Shown: positions 8,458 to 17,878, counted from the first letter of the stretch. The stretch is DNA of 64,000 nt from Pseudomonas soli (GCF_900110655.1 NZ_FOEQ01000003.1:558001-622000), one strand, 5' to 3'. Translations and numbers: made by a program. The notes: a model not told the origin generated them from the sequence alone.

Positions 8458-9180
8458 ATGACTGAATCGCAAGAAACGCCGATCTCCAAAGACGGCGAAA
8501 CCCGTCCGCACCGCCGTATCAAGAGCTTCGTGATGCGTGCTGGGCGCATGACCGAAGGCCAGCAGCGCGGCCTGGACCAGGGCGGCCCCCTGTTCATCCT
8601 GCCGCTGACCGACAGCCCGGTGGACTACGACCAGGTGTTCGGCCGTTCGGCTCAGCGTACCCTGGAGATCGGTTTCGGCATGGGCCACTCGCTGCTGGAA
8701 ATGGCCGCCGCTTCGCCCGAGCTGGACTTCATTGGTGTCGAAGTGCACCGCCCGGGTGTCGGCGCGCTGCTCAATGGCGTGCTGACACAGGGGCTGAAGA
8801 ACCTGCGGGTGTACGACTGCGATGCCATCGAAGTGCTCAACCGCTGCGTGGCGGACAACAGCCTTGACCGCCTGATGCTGTTCTTCCCCGATCCGTGGCA
8901 CAAGGCGCGTCACCACAAGCGCCGGATCGTTCAGCTGGAGTTCGCCGAACTGGTGCGCCGCAAGCTCAAGCCCAGTGGCGTGTTCCACATGGCGACCGAC
9001 TGGGAGCCTTATGCCGAGTACATGCTGGAAGTGATGAACGCAGCGCCCGGCTATCGCAACCAGGCGGCTGATGGTACCTACGTGCCACGCCCGGAAGAGC
9101 GGCCGATCACCAAGTTCGAGCGTCGCGGCGAGAGGCTAGGGCATGGGGTGTGGGACCTGAAGTTCGAAAAACTGGCTTGA
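8458..9180 (+). CDS. trmB: tRNA (guanine-N7-)-methyltransferase TrmB
   Basis: A 240-residue Rossmann-fold methyltransferase that makes m7G46 in tRNA. The SAM-binding motif I is [15 protein letters not shown]. The family-specific [19 protein letters not shown] carries the catalytic Asp and the RNA-binding basic run. The C-terminus has the usual [17 protein letters not shown] ending. It lies 9 bases after thiG on the same strand. A hairpin (9191-9216) without a T-run follows the stop. Confidence 0.97.
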   Translation: MTESQETPISKDGETRPHRRIKSFVMRAGRMTEGQQRGLDQGGPLFILPLTDSPVDYDQVFGRSAQRTLEIGFGMGHSLLEMAAASPELDFIGVEVHRPGVGALLNGVLTQGLKNLRVYDCDAIEVLNRCVADNSLDRLMLFFPDPWHKARHHKRRIVQLEFAELVRRKLKPSGVFHMATDWEPYAEYMLEVMNAAPGYRNQAADGTYVPRPEERPITKFERRGERLGHGVWDLKFEKLA

Positions 9181-9190
9181 TCCTCTCCCT

Positions 9191-9216
9191 GCCAGAGGTG
9201 TCGTTGCGCCTCTGGC
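9191..9216 (+). other. 8-bp stem hairpin after trmB
   Basis: GCCAGAGG (9191-9198) and CCTCTGGC (9209-9216) form a perfect stem with a 10-base loop. The bases after it are C-rich with no T-run, so it is a weak terminator at best. It separates the conserved thiS-thiG-trmB unit from the unrecognised gene at 9245. Confidence 0.5.
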
Positions 9217-9244
9217 CCCTTCCCTGTGCGTAAAGGACTGCGCT

Positions 9245-10039
9245 TTGAAACATCGTGTTGTGCTGTCGCTGACAGGGCTCGTCCTTGTTGTCTGTCTTGG
9301 GATCGCCGACCTATTGAGTGCGCCCCCACTTTCTTCACAGCAGCACCTGGTACATGCCCAAGCGCTGATGCAGCAGGCCAATGAGCAGCTCAAGGAGCTT
9401 GCTGCGGGCGAAGCAAGAGGGGAGGCCGACGACTTTGAGCGCCTTTTGGCAATGAACGTCGCCATTGCCGAGGCGCGTGCTCACATCGATCAGGCAGCTG
9501 ATGCGGGCGAGGTGCTGGCGCTGTTCTGGCAGTCAGGTCTCCACCCCCTTACTGGCGGGCATGATGAAACGCCGCAGTCAGAGTCTTGTGTTCGCTTGCA
9601 TCAGGCGGTGGATCAAGGATTCTTGGCAGCGGCGATCGCTTATCAGTACCGGTGCAGGCCCGCGGCTAAGGGTTTTGAGTACACCGCGGAACAGGCCGAG
9701 CAATTCCAGGCACTCAGGCGTGCGTTGGAGCGAGAGGATCCTTTCCTGTCGCTTTATCCGCAGGTTTTGCGTGAAAGTCGTTGTTCAACCCCGCCAAACG
9801 CCTTTTCCGTTCAGCTGCCAGGAGGCCCCCGCTGGTTCTCCGAAGCCGTGGAGGCATCGACACGTTCGCTGACATACGACATGTACAAGGCCGAGGGGTT
9901 GTATCTCTTGGCCATGCAGCCTGATTTGGCATTATCCGAGCGTTTGGCGCTGCTGCGTCAGTCGGAAGCCTTGGGTTGCAAAAAAGGGGGGCACTGGAGG
10001 CAAAGGCTGGAGTCGGAATTGGCGCGTGAGCGATCCTGA
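9245..10039 (+). CDS. unrecognised secreted or membrane-anchored protein with four cysteines
   Basis: A 264-residue protein that I do not recognise. The TTG start at 9245 is supported by AAAGGA seven bases upstream. The N-terminus has basic residues then a hydrophobic segment (about residues 5-25), either a signal peptide or a single anchor; no good lipobox is visible. The rest is mainly helical and carries cysteines at 115, 137, 180 and 245, consistent with disulfides in the periplasm. Segments such as VRLHQAVDQGFLAAAIAYQYRC faintly resemble Sel1/TPR helices, which is only a suggestion. Codon use looks less G/C-ending than in neighbours. It sits between conserved core genes and ends before a shared terminator. 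Confidence 0.7.
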   Translation: MKHRVVLSLTGLVLVVCLGIADLLSAPPLSSQQHLVHAQALMQQANEQLKELAAGEARGEADDFERLLAMNVAIAEARAHIDQAADAGEVLALFWQSGLHPLTGGHDETPQSESCVRLHQAVDQGFLAAAIAYQYRCRPAAKGFEYTAEQAEQFQALRRALEREDPFLSLYPQVLRESRCSTPPNAFSVQLPGGPRWFSEAVEASTRSLTYDMYKAEGLYLLAMQPDLALSERLALLRQSEALGCKKGGHWRQRLESELARERS

Positions 10040-10170
10040 TTGTGCTCATGGTGATCGGCTTACGTAAGCTCGCCGGGCTCCCTCAATACCAGAAGCTTCA
10101 TTTTCAGAACCGTCAGGGACTTCCTGTGTGATCACTTCGACGATGCCCGTTAAGAGGTTAGTCGGGTGAG

Positions 10171-10200
10171 AAGCCGCCCTGGCCCGCCAGGGCGGCTTTT
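10171..10200. terminator. bidirectional terminator between the 9245 gene and the DUF3392 gene
   Basis: Perfect 12-bp stem AAGCCGCCCTGG/CCAGGGCGGCTT with a 4-base loop, flanked by A residues on one side and T residues on the other, between two convergent genes. Confidence 0.9.
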
Positions 10201-10209
10201 AGCGGACGC

Positions 10210-10536
10210 TCACCCCCGCCGATCAGCGACCACGCCGATCAAAACCAGCACCACCAGCAGCACCGGCGCCAGCGCATAGTTGTTGAACTGCCCCAGCCCC
10301 TTGACGATCCACGGCGTCGCATAGATCAGCGCCGCACCGCTGCCGATCATCACCAGCAGTGCCATGAACGGCACGCGCAGGGCGCCGGCCAGGCCGCCCA
10401 GGCGCCCTTCGACCCAGCCTTTGATATCGGTGCCGAACAGCACCAGCAGGCAGCCCACCAGGGCCAGCGAAATCTCCGAGAGGTTGCTGCGGCTCCAGCG
10501 GGAAACGGTCGAGAGCAGGTCAAGTACCAGGTCCAT
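10210..10536 (-). CDS. DUF3392 family membrane protein
   Basis: A 108-residue protein with about three membrane helices (around LSEISLALVGCLLVLFG, RVPFMALLVMIGSGAAL and LAPVLLVVLVLIGVV). It matches the DUF3392 family known from gammaproteobacteria, which has no assigned function. It is the last gene of a minus-strand run, starting 9 bases after the hemW stop, so it is probably co-transcribed with hemW and rdgB. It ends at a bidirectional terminator. Confidence 0.85.
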   Translation of the reverse strand: MDLVLDLLSTVSRWSRSNLSEISLALVGCLLVLFGTDIKGWVEGRLGGLAGALRVPFMALLVMIGSGAALIYATPWIVKGLGQFNNYALAPVLLVVLVLIGVVADRRG

Positions 10537-10545
10537 GGGTCATCC

Positions 10546-11724
10546 TTAATTCAAGAAGTACTGCAGCAGGTCGTTGAGGAACAGCTGGCCGCGCGGCGTG
10601 GCGGCCAGCCGATCCGGTTCGACCCGCAAAAGGCCTTTTTGTTCGGCTTCACGGCGGGCTTCGGCCAGTTGTGCAAGGGGCAGGCCGGTACGCAGGTTGA
10701 ACAGCTCGGCCTCCACGCCGTCGGTGAGGCGCAGCGCGTTCATCAGGAACTCGAAGGGTAGCTCATCGGCCGGCAACAGCTTCTCACCGGCCTTGAACGG
10801 CTTGGACGGGTTCAGGTAGTCCTTGGGCAGGCGGGTCTTCCAGGTACGCAGGATGCGCCCGTCCGGGAATGACAGCTTGCCATGGGCGCCGGCACCGATG
10901 CCGATGAAGTCGCCGAAGCGCCAGTAGTTCAGGTTGTGCCGCGCGGCACGACCGGCTTGGGCGTAGGCCGAGACTTCATACTGGCGGTAACCGTGGTCGG
11001 CCATCAGCGCCTGGCCGGCTTCCTGGATATCCCAGAGGATGTCGTCCTCGGGCAGCTCAGGTGGCTGGTTCCAGAACACGGTGTTGGGTTCTACCGTCAG
11101 CTGGTACCAGGACAGGTGCGTCGGCGCCAGTTCGATGGCCTGGCGCAGGTCACTTAGGGCGTCGTCGAGCGACTGGTCCGGCAAACCGTGCATCAGGTCC
11201 ATGTTGAAGTTGTCGAAGCCCGCAGCGCGGGCCATATCGGCGGCGCGCACCGCTTCGGCGCCATTGTGGATGCGCCCGAGCCTTTCGAGCTTGGCGGGCT
11301 GGAAACTCTGCACGCCGATGGATAGCCGGTTGATGCCGGTCTGGCGGTAGGCCTTGAACTTCTCCTGCTCGAAGGTACCCGGGTTGGCCTCGAGGGTGAT
11401 CTCGATGTCCGGGGCGAACGGGATGCGTTGCTCGATACCGCGCAGCAGGCGCCCAAGCGCGTCGGCGCTGAACAGGCTCGGGGTGCCGCCGCCGAAGAAG
11501 ATCGTGCTGATCGGACGGCCCTGCACGGCATGCATTTCCTGGTCGAGGTCGGCGAGCAGGGCGTCGATGTACTCGGCTTCCGGCAGGATCGGGCCGGCCT
11601 GGTGCGAGTTGAAGTCGCAGTACGGGCATTTGCGCACGCACCAGGGAATATGGATATAGAGCGACAGCGGCGGGAGTTCGGGAAGGATCAGGCCCGCCGG
11701 CTGTACCAACAGCTTTTCGCTCAT
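10546..11724 (-). CDS. hemW: radical SAM haem chaperone HemW (coproporphyrinogen III oxidase-like)
   Basis: A 392-residue radical SAM protein. The [4Fe-4S]/SAM motif is CxxxCxxC (C29, C33, C36 in [11 protein letters not shown]). [11 protein letters not shown] is the SAM glycine motif, and a HemN-type C-terminal domain follows. HemW proteins bind haem and are thought to insert it into client haemoproteins; they lack the extra residues needed for oxidase activity, so older HemN names are misleading. The start at 11724 overlaps the rdgB stop by four bases. A longer in-frame reading to 11898 runs into rdgB and is not coding. Confidence 0.95.
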   Translation of the reverse strand: MSEKLLVQPAGLILPELPPLSLYIHIPWCVRKCPYCDFNSHQAGPILPEAEYIDALLADLDQEMHAVQGRPISTIFFGGGTPSLFSADALGRLLRGIEQRIPFAPDIEITLEANPGTFEQEKFKAYRQTGINRLSIGVQSFQPAKLERLGRIHNGAEAVRAADMARAAGFDNFNMDLMHGLPDQSLDDALSDLRQAIELAPTHLSWYQLTVEPNTVFWNQPPELPEDDILWDIQEAGQALMADHGYRQYEVSAYAQAGRAARHNLNYWRFGDFIGIGAGAHGKLSFPDGRILRTWKTRLPKDYLNPSKPFKAGEKLLPADELPFEFLMNALRLTDGVEAELFNLRTGLPLAQLAEARREAEQKGLLRVEPDRLAATPRGQLFLNDLLQYFLN

Positions 11725-12317
11725 GCCAGACCCAGACGCTGACGCAGCAGGGCCATGGCGCGGGCGCGGTGGCTGAGCTGGTTCTTGTCGGCAGGGGCCA
11801 GGTCGGCGCTGGAGCACTTGCGCTCCGGCACCCAGAACAGCGGGTCGTAGCCGAAACCGTGTTCGCCGCTGGCTTCGAACAGGATGCTGCCGTGCCACAG
11901 GCCTTCGCAGAGGATCGGCAGCGGGTCGTCGGCGTGCCGCACCAGGGCCAGAACGCAGACGAACTGCGCGCCGCGCTGGTCTTCAGGAACGTCCTTGAGC
12001 GCATCGAGCAGCTTGGCGTTGTTCGCCGCGTCGCCCTTGCCGTCGGCATAGCGCGCCGAGTAGATACCCGGCGCGCCGCCGAGGAAGTCCACCGCCAGGC
12101 CCGAGTCGTCGGCCAGGGCCGGCAGGCCGGAGATGCGCGCGGCATTGCGCGCCTTGAGGATGGCGTTCTCGACGAACGACAGGCCGGTTTCCTCCGGCTC
12201 AACCTGGCTGAATTCACCAATCGAGCGAAGGTTCACGGACTCGCCGAGCATGGCCTGCAGTTCCTTGAGTTTGCCGGCGTTATGGCTGGCCAATACGAGT
12301 TGCTGGAAATTCTTCAT
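11721..12317 (-). CDS. rdgB: dITP/XTP pyrophosphatase RdgB
   Basis: A 198-residue Ham1-family enzyme that hydrolyses deaminated purine triphosphates (dITP, XTP) to monophosphates, keeping them out of DNA. The N-terminal substrate motif [12 protein letters not shown], the central [20 protein letters not shown] and the C-terminal [11 protein letters not shown] are all present. It overlaps the DUF4426 gene upstream and hemW downstream by four bases each, so translation of the three is probably coupled. Confidence 0.97.
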   Translation of the reverse strand: MKNFQQLVLASHNAGKLKELQAMLGESVNLRSIGEFSQVEPEETGLSFVENAILKARNAARISGLPALADDSGLAVDFLGGAPGIYSARYADGKGDAANNAKLLDALKDVPEDQRGAQFVCVLALVRHADDPLPILCEGLWHGSILFEASGEHGFGYDPLFWVPERKCSSADLAPADKNQLSHRARAMALLRQRLGLA

Positions 12318-12748
12318 TCGCCTGGGAACACTTCCTGATTGAAGCTGAGTTTATTGCTGACGCCGCCGGTCTCGACGTTGAGGTCGAAGGTGACGGTCTC
12401 GGCCTGGTCGATCTTGAACTGTGCGATGTAGTACACCGCACCCTGATCGGTAATCTGCTTGAACGACAACGGACTGCTGCGCCCGGTGAGATCTTTCACT
12501 GTGCCGCTGACTACCGCCATCGCGGGTTTGTCGGCCTTGAGCACGGCGATGTTGAGTACGCCCTGGTTCTTGCTGCGGGTCAGGCCCGTGGCGGCAGCGA
12601 TGTCGGGTTGCAGCATGCTTGAGGTGAAGGCGCTGTAGTGGATCGTCACATCACCGAACACTTCCTTGCGCTCGGGCCTGGCGGCATCGGCAGCCAGTAC
12701 CGGCAAGGCCAGGCACAGGCTGATCAGAAACAGTGCTAGTCGACGCAT
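12314..12748 (-). CDS. DUF4426 family periplasmic protein
   Basis: A 144-residue secreted protein. The start at 12748 is supported by GGAGG nine bases upstream and gives a classical signal peptide ([22 protein letters not shown], cleavage after ALA at about 19). The mature part is a beta-rich domain typical of DUF4426, a family commonly found beside metW/metX in pseudomonads and relatives. The function is unknown. It lies 22 bases after metW and overlaps rdgB by four bases. Confidence 0.88.
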   Translation of the reverse strand: MRRLALFLISLCLALPVLAADAARPERKEVFGDVTIHYSAFTSSMLQPDIAAATGLTRSKNQGVLNIAVLKADKPAMAVVSGTVKDLTGRSSPLSFKQITDQGAVYYIAQFKIDQAETVTFDLNVETGGVSNKLSFNQEVFPGE

Positions 12749-12770
12749 GATGCCATTCCTCCGTTGAGGG

Positions 12771-13391
12771 TCAGACCGCGAGCTGATGCTCCTGCAGGCC
12801 CGGGCTGCTGACCCGATAGATACCGATCTCACCTAGAAGATTAGGCCAAAGCCGTCCACCCAACCCGTTACGGTGCAGGTGGTCGACGGCGAGGCGGTCG
12901 AGGACCTTGGCCTTGCGCTCATGGCACAGGTTCTCGAAGTCCTCGAAGGTGCAGAAGTGGATGTTCGGTGTGTTGTACCAGGTATACGGCATGAAGTCCG
13001 AGACCGGCATGCGACCCTTGGTCGCCAGGTACCAGCGGCAGCGCCAGTGGCCGAAGTTGGGGAAGGTGATGATGCACTGGCGGCCCACCCGCAGCATTTC
13101 GTCGAGGATCCGGTCAGGGTACTCCACGGCCTGCAGGGCCTGGGTCATGACCACCACGTCGAAGCTGTTGCTGGCGAAGTTGCCCAGGCCCTTGTCCAGA
13201 TCCTGCTCTATTACGTTGACGCCCTTGGCCACGCAGGCGGCGATGTTGTCGGGGTCGATCTCCAGGCCGTAGCCGGTGACGTTCTTGCGCTCGCGCAGCG
13301 AGGCCAGCAGTTCGCCGTTGCCGCAGCCCAGGTCGAGTACCCGGCTGCCGGCGGGGATCCAGTCTTGGATGATTTCCAGGTCGGCTCTCAT
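12771..13391 (-). CDS. metW: methionine biosynthesis protein MetW
   Basis: A 206-residue class I methyltransferase-fold protein with SAM motif VLDLGCGNGELLASL. In pseudomonads MetW works with MetX in homoserine acylation; its own catalytic role is not well settled. It begins 7 bases after metX stops, so the two are cotranscribed. Length and the WYNTPNIHFCT signature match the family. The methyl acceptor, if any, is unknown. Confidence 0.95.
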   Translation of the reverse strand: MRADLEIIQDWIPAGSRVLDLGCGNGELLASLRERKNVTGYGLEIDPDNIAACVAKGVNVIEQDLDKGLGNFASNSFDVVVMTQALQAVEYPDRILDEMLRVGRQCIITFPNFGHWRCRWYLATKGRMPVSDFMPYTWYNTPNIHFCTFEDFENLCHERKAKVLDRLAVDHLHRNGLGGRLWPNLLGEIGIYRVSSPGLQEHQLAV

Positions 13392-13398
13392 GGGGTCC

Positions 13399-14538
13399 TC
13401 AAACGGCGATGCGGTTCATGTAGTTGGCGAAACCCTGCATGTAGCGGGGGGTCGGGATGAGGAAGGCGTCGTGGCCGTAAGGCGAGTCGATGTCCAGGTA
13501 GCAGACGTTCTTGCGCGCGGCCATCAGGGCGTCGACGATCTCCCGCGAACGGGCCGGCGAGAAGCGCCAGTCGGTGGTGAACGACATGATGCAGTAGTCC
13601 GCCGTCACATGTGCCAGGGTCGCCGCCAGGTCACCGCCGTGGGCGGCGGCCGGGTCGTAATAGTCCAGTGCCTTGGTCATCAGCAGGTAGGTGTTGGCGT
13701 CGAAGCGCCCGGAGAACTCCTCGCCCTGGTAGCGCAGGTAGCTCTCGACCTGGAATTCGACGCTGTGGAAGTCGTAGTTGAGCTTGTCGCTCTTGAGCTC
13801 GCGGCCGAATTTCTCGCCCATCGAGTCGTCGGACAGGTAGGTGATGTGGCCGACCATGCGCGCCAGCATCAGGCCGCGCTTGGGGATCACGCCCTGGTCC
13901 TGGAACGAACCACCGTGGAACTCGGGGTCAGTGAGGATGGCCTGGCGCGCCACTTCGTTGAAGGCGATGTTCTGCGCCGACAGCTTGGGCGCCGAGGCGA
14001 TGTCCACGCAGTGGCGGACCCGGTCCGGGTAGGTGATGGTCCATTGCAGCGCCTGCATGCCGCCCAGGCTGCCGCCGACGATGGCGGCCCAGGTATGGAT
14101 CCCCAGGCGATCGGCCAGGCGCGCCTGGCTGTGCACCCAGTCTTCCACGGTCAGCACCGGGAAATCGGCGCCGTAGGGTTTGCCGGTGGCCGGATTGAGG
14201 CTGCTTGGGCCGGTGCTGCCATTGCAACCGCCGAGGTTGTTCAGGCTGACCACGAAGAAACGGTTGGTGTCGATGGGCTTGCCGGGGCCGATGCAGCTGT
14301 CCCACCAGCCCGGCTTGCGGTCGGTGGCGGCATGGTAGCCAGCGGCATGATGGTGGCCGGACAACGCATGGCAGATCAGCACGGCATTGCTGGCGCTGCT
14401 GTTGAGGGTGCCATAGGTTTCGTAGATCAGCTCGTACGAGGCCAGGGCGCGGCCACAGGCCAGGGCCAGCGGTTCATCGAACCGGGCGATCTGCGGTGTT
14501 ACCAGACCGACGGAATCTTCGGGAAGGACAGTGGACAT
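13399..14538 (-). CDS. metX: homoserine O-acyltransferase MetX (probably O-succinyltransferase)
   Basis: A 379-residue alpha/beta-hydrolase-fold enzyme that activates homoserine for methionine synthesis. The nucleophile elbow is [10 protein letters not shown], the catalytic Asp lies in the [12 protein letters not shown] region, and the oxyanion region is [10 protein letters not shown]. Despite MetX ancestry, Pseudomonas enzymes are reported to use succinyl-CoA, so I expect O-succinyltransferase activity; sequence alone does not prove the acyl donor. It leads metX-metW. An unusually strong palindrome (14587-14614) sits between yggT and metX. Confidence 0.95.
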   Translation of the reverse strand: MSTVLPEDSVGLVTPQIARFDEPLALACGRALASYELIYETYGTLNSSASNAVLICHALSGHHHAAGYHAATDRKPGWWDSCIGPGKPIDTNRFFVVSLNNLGGCNGSTGPSSLNPATGKPYGADFPVLTVEDWVHSQARLADRLGIHTWAAIVGGSLGGMQALQWTITYPDRVRHCVDIASAPKLSAQNIAFNEVARQAILTDPEFHGGSFQDQGVIPKRGLMLARMVGHITYLSDDSMGEKFGRELKSDKLNYDFHSVEFQVESYLRYQGEEFSGRFDANTYLLMTKALDYYDPAAAHGGDLAATLAHVTADYCIMSFTTDWRFSPARSREIVDALMAARKNVCYLDIDSPYGHDAFLIPTPRYMQGFANYMNRIAV

Positions 14539-14586
14539 CGACCCTGCTCACGCTTGACGGAGGCGTAAGTCTAAAGAGCGCTACCC

Positions 14587-14614
14587 CCAGCGGCAAGCAA
14601 AGGCTTGCCGCTGG
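14587..14614. repeat. 12-bp-stem hairpin between yggT and metX
   Basis: CCAGCGGCAAGC and GCTTGCCGCTGG are perfectly complementary around a 4-base loop. There is no T-run on the minus strand, so it is more likely an mRNA-stabilising or partial termination hairpin in the 88-base yggT-metX gap than a full terminator. Confidence 0.7.
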
Positions 14615-14626
14615 ATGCAGGGTGGG

Positions 14627-15220
14627 TCAGATCATCCGCCACAGCTCTTGCGGCATGCCGGCGTAGGCTGCCAGCTGGGGCATGAGGAACGACTGGATCA
14701 CCTGGATGGCGATGAAGGCGAAGATCGGCGAAATGTCCATGCCGCCGAGGTTCGGCACCAGGCGGCGGAACGGCGCCAGCACCGGTTCGCTGATCTGGTA
14801 GGCCAGTTCTGCAGCAGGGTTATGGCTGTTCGGCGCGACCCAGGAGACGATCACCATGACGATCATCGCCACCCAGAAGATCTTCAGGAACAGCGAGGTG
14901 ATGCCCAGGATCGACCACATCAGCAGGTGCAGGACGTCGCCGAAGGTGCCGTAGGTGACCATCAGCACGAAGGCCATCAGCAGCGCCTGGATGATGATCG
15001 ACAGCAGCAGCGAGGAGGTATCCAGGCCAGCGATGCTGGGGACCACGCGGCGCAGCGGCTTGAGCAGTGGCTGGGTGGCGCGCACGGCGAACTGGCTCAG
15101 CGGGTTGTAGAAGTCGGCCTTGACCAGCTGCAGCACGAAGCGCAGCAGGACGATCACCAGGTACAGGCTGACCAGGGTTTGCACCACGAAGATCGCGGCG
15201 CCGGACAGTGCATTCATCAA
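14627..15220 (-). CDS. yggT: YggT family membrane protein
   Basis: A 197-residue protein containing two copies of the YggT unit, each with paired membrane helices and a conserved region before an amphipathic stretch (NPLSQFAVRATQPLLKPLRRVVP and a second copy with SEPVLAPFRRLVP). It lies 7 bases after proC, as in many gammaproteobacteria. The family has been linked to osmotic shock resistance and, in Gram-positives, to division, but its biochemical role here is unknown. Confidence 0.93.
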   Translation of the reverse strand: MMNALSGAAIFVVQTLVSLYLVIVLLRFVLQLVKADFYNPLSQFAVRATQPLLKPLRRVVPSIAGLDTSSLLLSIIIQALLMAFVLMVTYGTFGDVLHLLMWSILGITSLFLKIFWVAMIVMVIVSWVAPNSHNPAAELAYQISEPVLAPFRRLVPNLGGMDISPIFAFIAIQVIQSFLMPQLAAYAGMPQELWRMI

Positions 15221-15227
15221 AAGCTCC

Positions 15228-16046
15228 TTATTTGCCCAGTTTCTCGGCCAGCTCGGCCGAGCGTTTCGCCGCGGCCTGCAGGGCCTGTTCGACGATGGCC
15301 TCGAAGCCGTTGGCCTGGAACGATTTGATCGCCGCTTCCGTGGTGCCGGCCGGCGAGGTCACGCGGCGACGCAATTCGGCGGCGTCGACGTCGCTGGAAA
15401 CCGCCATGCGGGCGGCGCCCAGGGCGGTCTGCAGGGTCAGTTGCGAGGCGGTCTCGCGCGGCAGACCGAGTTTTTCGCCGGCAGCGGTCATGGCCTCGAT
15501 CAGCAGGAAGAAGTACGCCGGGCCGCTTCCGGAAACAGCGGTCACGGCGTCCAGCTGCTGTTCTTCATCAAGCCACAGGGCGGTGCCCACGGCCGACAGC
15601 AGTTGTTCGGCCTGGCGGCGTTGTTCCATGGTTACTTCCCGGGTCGCATACAAGCCGCTGACGCCTTGGCGCAGCAGCGCCGGGGTGTTCGGCATGCAGC
15701 GCACCAGGGGGATCGCGCCCAGCCAGGCCTGCAGGCTGGCGCAGGTGATGCCGGCGGCAATGGAAACCACCAGCTGGCCTGGTTTCAGGTTCGGCTTCAG
15801 CGTTTCGCAGACCGCTTTCATTACCTGCGGTTTGACTGCCAGGACGACCACGTCCACGCCATCGATGGCCTGGGCGTTGTCTTCAAAGGCTTCGATGCCG
15901 TGCTCGGCCGTGATCCGTGCGCGGGTTTCGGCACCCGGGTCGCTGGCGCGGATCAGCGCGGTGTCCAGGCCCTGGGCGCGCAGGCCGCCAATCAGGCTGG
16001 CGGCCATGTTGCCGGCGCCGATAAAGGCAATACGAGTCTTGCTCAT
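15228..16046 (-). CDS. proC: pyrroline-5-carboxylate reductase ProC
   Basis: A 272-residue enzyme for the last step of proline synthesis, reducing pyrroline-5-carboxylate with NAD(P)H. The Rossmann motif FIGAGNMAASLIGGL is at the N-terminus. The C-terminal helical dimer domain has AVSGSGPAYFFLLIEAM and RRRVTSPAGTTEAAI, the family signature. It lies between yggS (39 bases) and yggT (7 bases), the classical yggS-proC-yggT order. Confidence 0.98.
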   Translation of the reverse strand: MSKTRIAFIGAGNMAASLIGGLRAQGLDTALIRASDPGAETRARITAEHGIEAFEDNAQAIDGVDVVVLAVKPQVMKAVCETLKPNLKPGQLVVSIAAGITCASLQAWLGAIPLVRCMPNTPALLRQGVSGLYATREVTMEQRRQAEQLLSAVGTALWLDEEQQLDAVTAVSGSGPAYFFLLIEAMTAAGEKLGLPRETASQLTLQTALGAARMAVSSDVDAAELRRRVTSPAGTTEAAIKSFQANGFEAIVEQALQAAAKRSAELAEKLGK

Positions 16047-16085
16047 GTCGGGTCCTTGTGGGGGAAGGGAGAGTTAAGCATGGAT

Positions 16086-16772
16086 TCAGGCCTGACCGTA
16101 GTCGCGGGCGCCGAACAAGGCGGTACCGATGCGGACCCAGGTCGCACCTTGGGCGATGGCGGCTTCCAGGTCATGGCTCATGCCCATGGACAGGGTGTCC
16201 AGGTCGAGGCCGAGCTGGGCCTGCAGTTCACGTAGCGTGGCGAAAGCGGCCTCTTGCTCGGCGCGGTCCTCGGTAGGTTCCGGGATCGCCATCAACCCGC
16301 GCAGGCGCAGGCCGGGCAGGGCGTTCACGGCCTGCGCCAGGGCTGGCAGTTCGGCGGGCGAGCAACCGGACTTGCTGGCCTCGCCGCTGACATTCACCTG
16401 CAGGCAGATGTTCAGCGGCGGCAGCGCGGCGGGGCGCTGCTCCGAGAGGCGTTGGGCGATCTTCTGGCGGTCCACGGAATGTACCCAGTCGAAGTGCTCG
16501 GCGATGGGCTTGGTCTTGTTCGACTGAATGGGGCCGATGAAGTGCCAGATCAAGGGCAGGTCGGAAAGCGCCTGTTGTTTTGTCAGCGCTTCCTGAAGGT
16601 AGTTCTCACCCATGTGGCAAAGGCCGGCGGCATGAGCTTCGCGGATGGCGCTGGCGGGCTTGGTCTTGCTCACTGCCAGCAGCTGCACGCTGGCCGGATC
16701 ACGCCCGGCGGCCCGGGCCGCGCTGTCGATGCGGTGGGCAATGACGGAAATATTGTCTGCTAGGGTGGACAT
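16086..16772 (-). CDS. yggS: PLP homeostasis protein YggS (PROSC/PLPBP family)
   Basis: A 228-residue single-domain TIM barrel that binds pyridoxal phosphate without known catalysis. The PLP lysine is K36 in LLAVSKTKPA. C-terminal SMGMSHDLEAAIAQGATWVRIGTALFG binds the phosphate. It is the first gene of the minus-strand run and is divergent from pilT (65 bases between starts). YggS affects amino-acid and vitamin B6 balance in other bacteria; the proC neighbour fits that. Confidence 0.97.
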   Translation of the reverse strand: MSTLADNISVIAHRIDSAARAAGRDPASVQLLAVSKTKPASAIREAHAAGLCHMGENYLQEALTKQQALSDLPLIWHFIGPIQSNKTKPIAEHFDWVHSVDRQKIAQRLSEQRPAALPPLNICLQVNVSGEASKSGCSPAELPALAQAVNALPGLRLRGLMAIPEPTEDRAEQEAAFATLRELQAQLGLDLDTLSMGMSHDLEAAIAQGATWVRIGTALFGARDYGQA

Positions 16773-16837
16773 GGTTCGTCGCCGAAGGCTTTGGGGTCTG
16801 CGGCATTCTACCTGCTTGATCGCCGTTGGGGAGTCTC

Positions 16838-17830
16838 ATGGATGTGACTGAGCTGCTGGGCCGGGCCGTGGCCGAGGGCGCCAGCGACCTGCACCTGGCC
16901 GTGGGCGAGCCGCCGTTGCTGCGCCTGGATGGCGAGCTGCGGCGCATGGCGGTGCCGGTGCTGACCTGCGCCGCTCTGGAGCAGGGAATGGCCGACCTGC
17001 TCGATGACGGGCAGCGGCGGCAATGGCTGAGCGGTGATGAACTGGATCTGGCGCTGAGCTTGCCCGGTGTGGGGCGCCTGCGCTTGAACCTGTTCCGCCA
17101 GCGCAATGGGTTGGGCGCAAGCGCGCGCCTGATCCCGGCTCGGGTCCCGAGCCTCGATGAGCTTGATCTGAACGATGTGTATCAAGTCGTTGCGCAATGC
17201 CGGGATGGCCTGGTGCTGGTGGGCGGGCCGACGGGTAGCGGCAAGTCCAGCACCCTGGCGGCGCTGCTCGATCAGATCAATCGCGAACGCGCGTTACAGG
17301 TCATCACCCTTGAAGATCCTATCGAATTTATCCACAGCGGCCAGGGTTGCCTGGTCAACCAGCGGGAGATCGGCGTGCACAGCCGTGACTTCGCCCAAGG
17401 GCTGCGCAGCGCCCTGCGCCAGGATCCGGATGTGATCATGGTGGGTGAGTTGCGTGATCTGGAGAGCATCCGCCTGGCGTTGCGCGCGGCAGAAACCGGG
17501 CATCTGGTGCTGGCAACGGTGCACACCCGCTCGGCGGTGAACAGCATCGACCGGCTGGTAGAGGTGTTCGCGGCCGAGGAGAAGCCGCTGGTGCGCATGA
17601 TGCTGGCTGAATCATTGCGGCTCGTGCTGGCTCAGGTGCTGGTCAGGCGGGTGGGCGGCGGCAGGGTTGCCGCAAGGGAGGTGCTGATAGCGACGCCCGC
17701 GGTGCGCAACCTGATTCGCGAGGGGCGCATGGCACAGGTGCAGTCGGTGATGCAGACGGGGGCGGCATTGGGGATGCAGACGATGGAGGGGGCGATGCGG
17801 GCGCTCAGGCAGAAAGGCCTGGTCGATTAG
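16838..17830 (+). CDS. pilT: type IV pilus retraction ATPase PilT
   Basis: A 330-residue hexameric ATPase of the GspE/PilT family that powers pilus retraction. Walker A GPTGSGKS is at residues 130-137, Walker B within DPDVIMVGELRD (196-207), and the PilT-specific AIRNLIRE motif appears as AVRNLIRE (288-295). ATG 16838 has GGGAG upstream; an in-frame TTG at 16826 is less likely. In Pseudomonas aeruginosa pilT is followed by pilU, but here a hairpin and the convergent NlpC/P60 gene follow, so pilU is missing at this place. The assembly genes are at 29515-33137. Confidence 0.95.
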   Translation: MDVTELLGRAVAEGASDLHLAVGEPPLLRLDGELRRMAVPVLTCAALEQGMADLLDDGQRRQWLSGDELDLALSLPGVGRLRLNLFRQRNGLGASARLIPARVPSLDELDLNDVYQVVAQCRDGLVLVGGPTGSGKSSTLAALLDQINRERALQVITLEDPIEFIHSGQGCLVNQREIGVHSRDFAQGLRSALRQDPDVIMVGELRDLESIRLALRAAETGHLVLATVHTRSAVNSIDRLVEVFAAEEKPLVRMMLAESLRLVLAQVLVRRVGGGRVAAREVLIATPAVRNLIREGRMAQVQSVMQTGAALGMQTMEGAMRALRQKGLVD

Positions 17831-17848
17831 CATTGCTGCCTGCTGGCG

Positions 17849-17873
17849 CAATCGCGGGACAAGCCCGCGATTG
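17849..17873. repeat. short REP-like palindrome between pilT and the NlpC/P60 gene
   Basis: CAATCGCGGG/CCCGCGATTG, a perfect 10-bp stem with a 5-base loop (ACAAG), resembles the tip of putida-type REP elements. It lies between convergent genes and may also stop transcription, though it has no T-run. Confidence 0.7.
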
Positions 17874-17878
17874 AGGGC

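Noticed and set aside
10546..11724. Oxygen-independent coproporphyrinogen oxidase HemN
   Set aside because: Its short length and position with rdgB match HemW, a haem chaperone, rather than the longer HemN.
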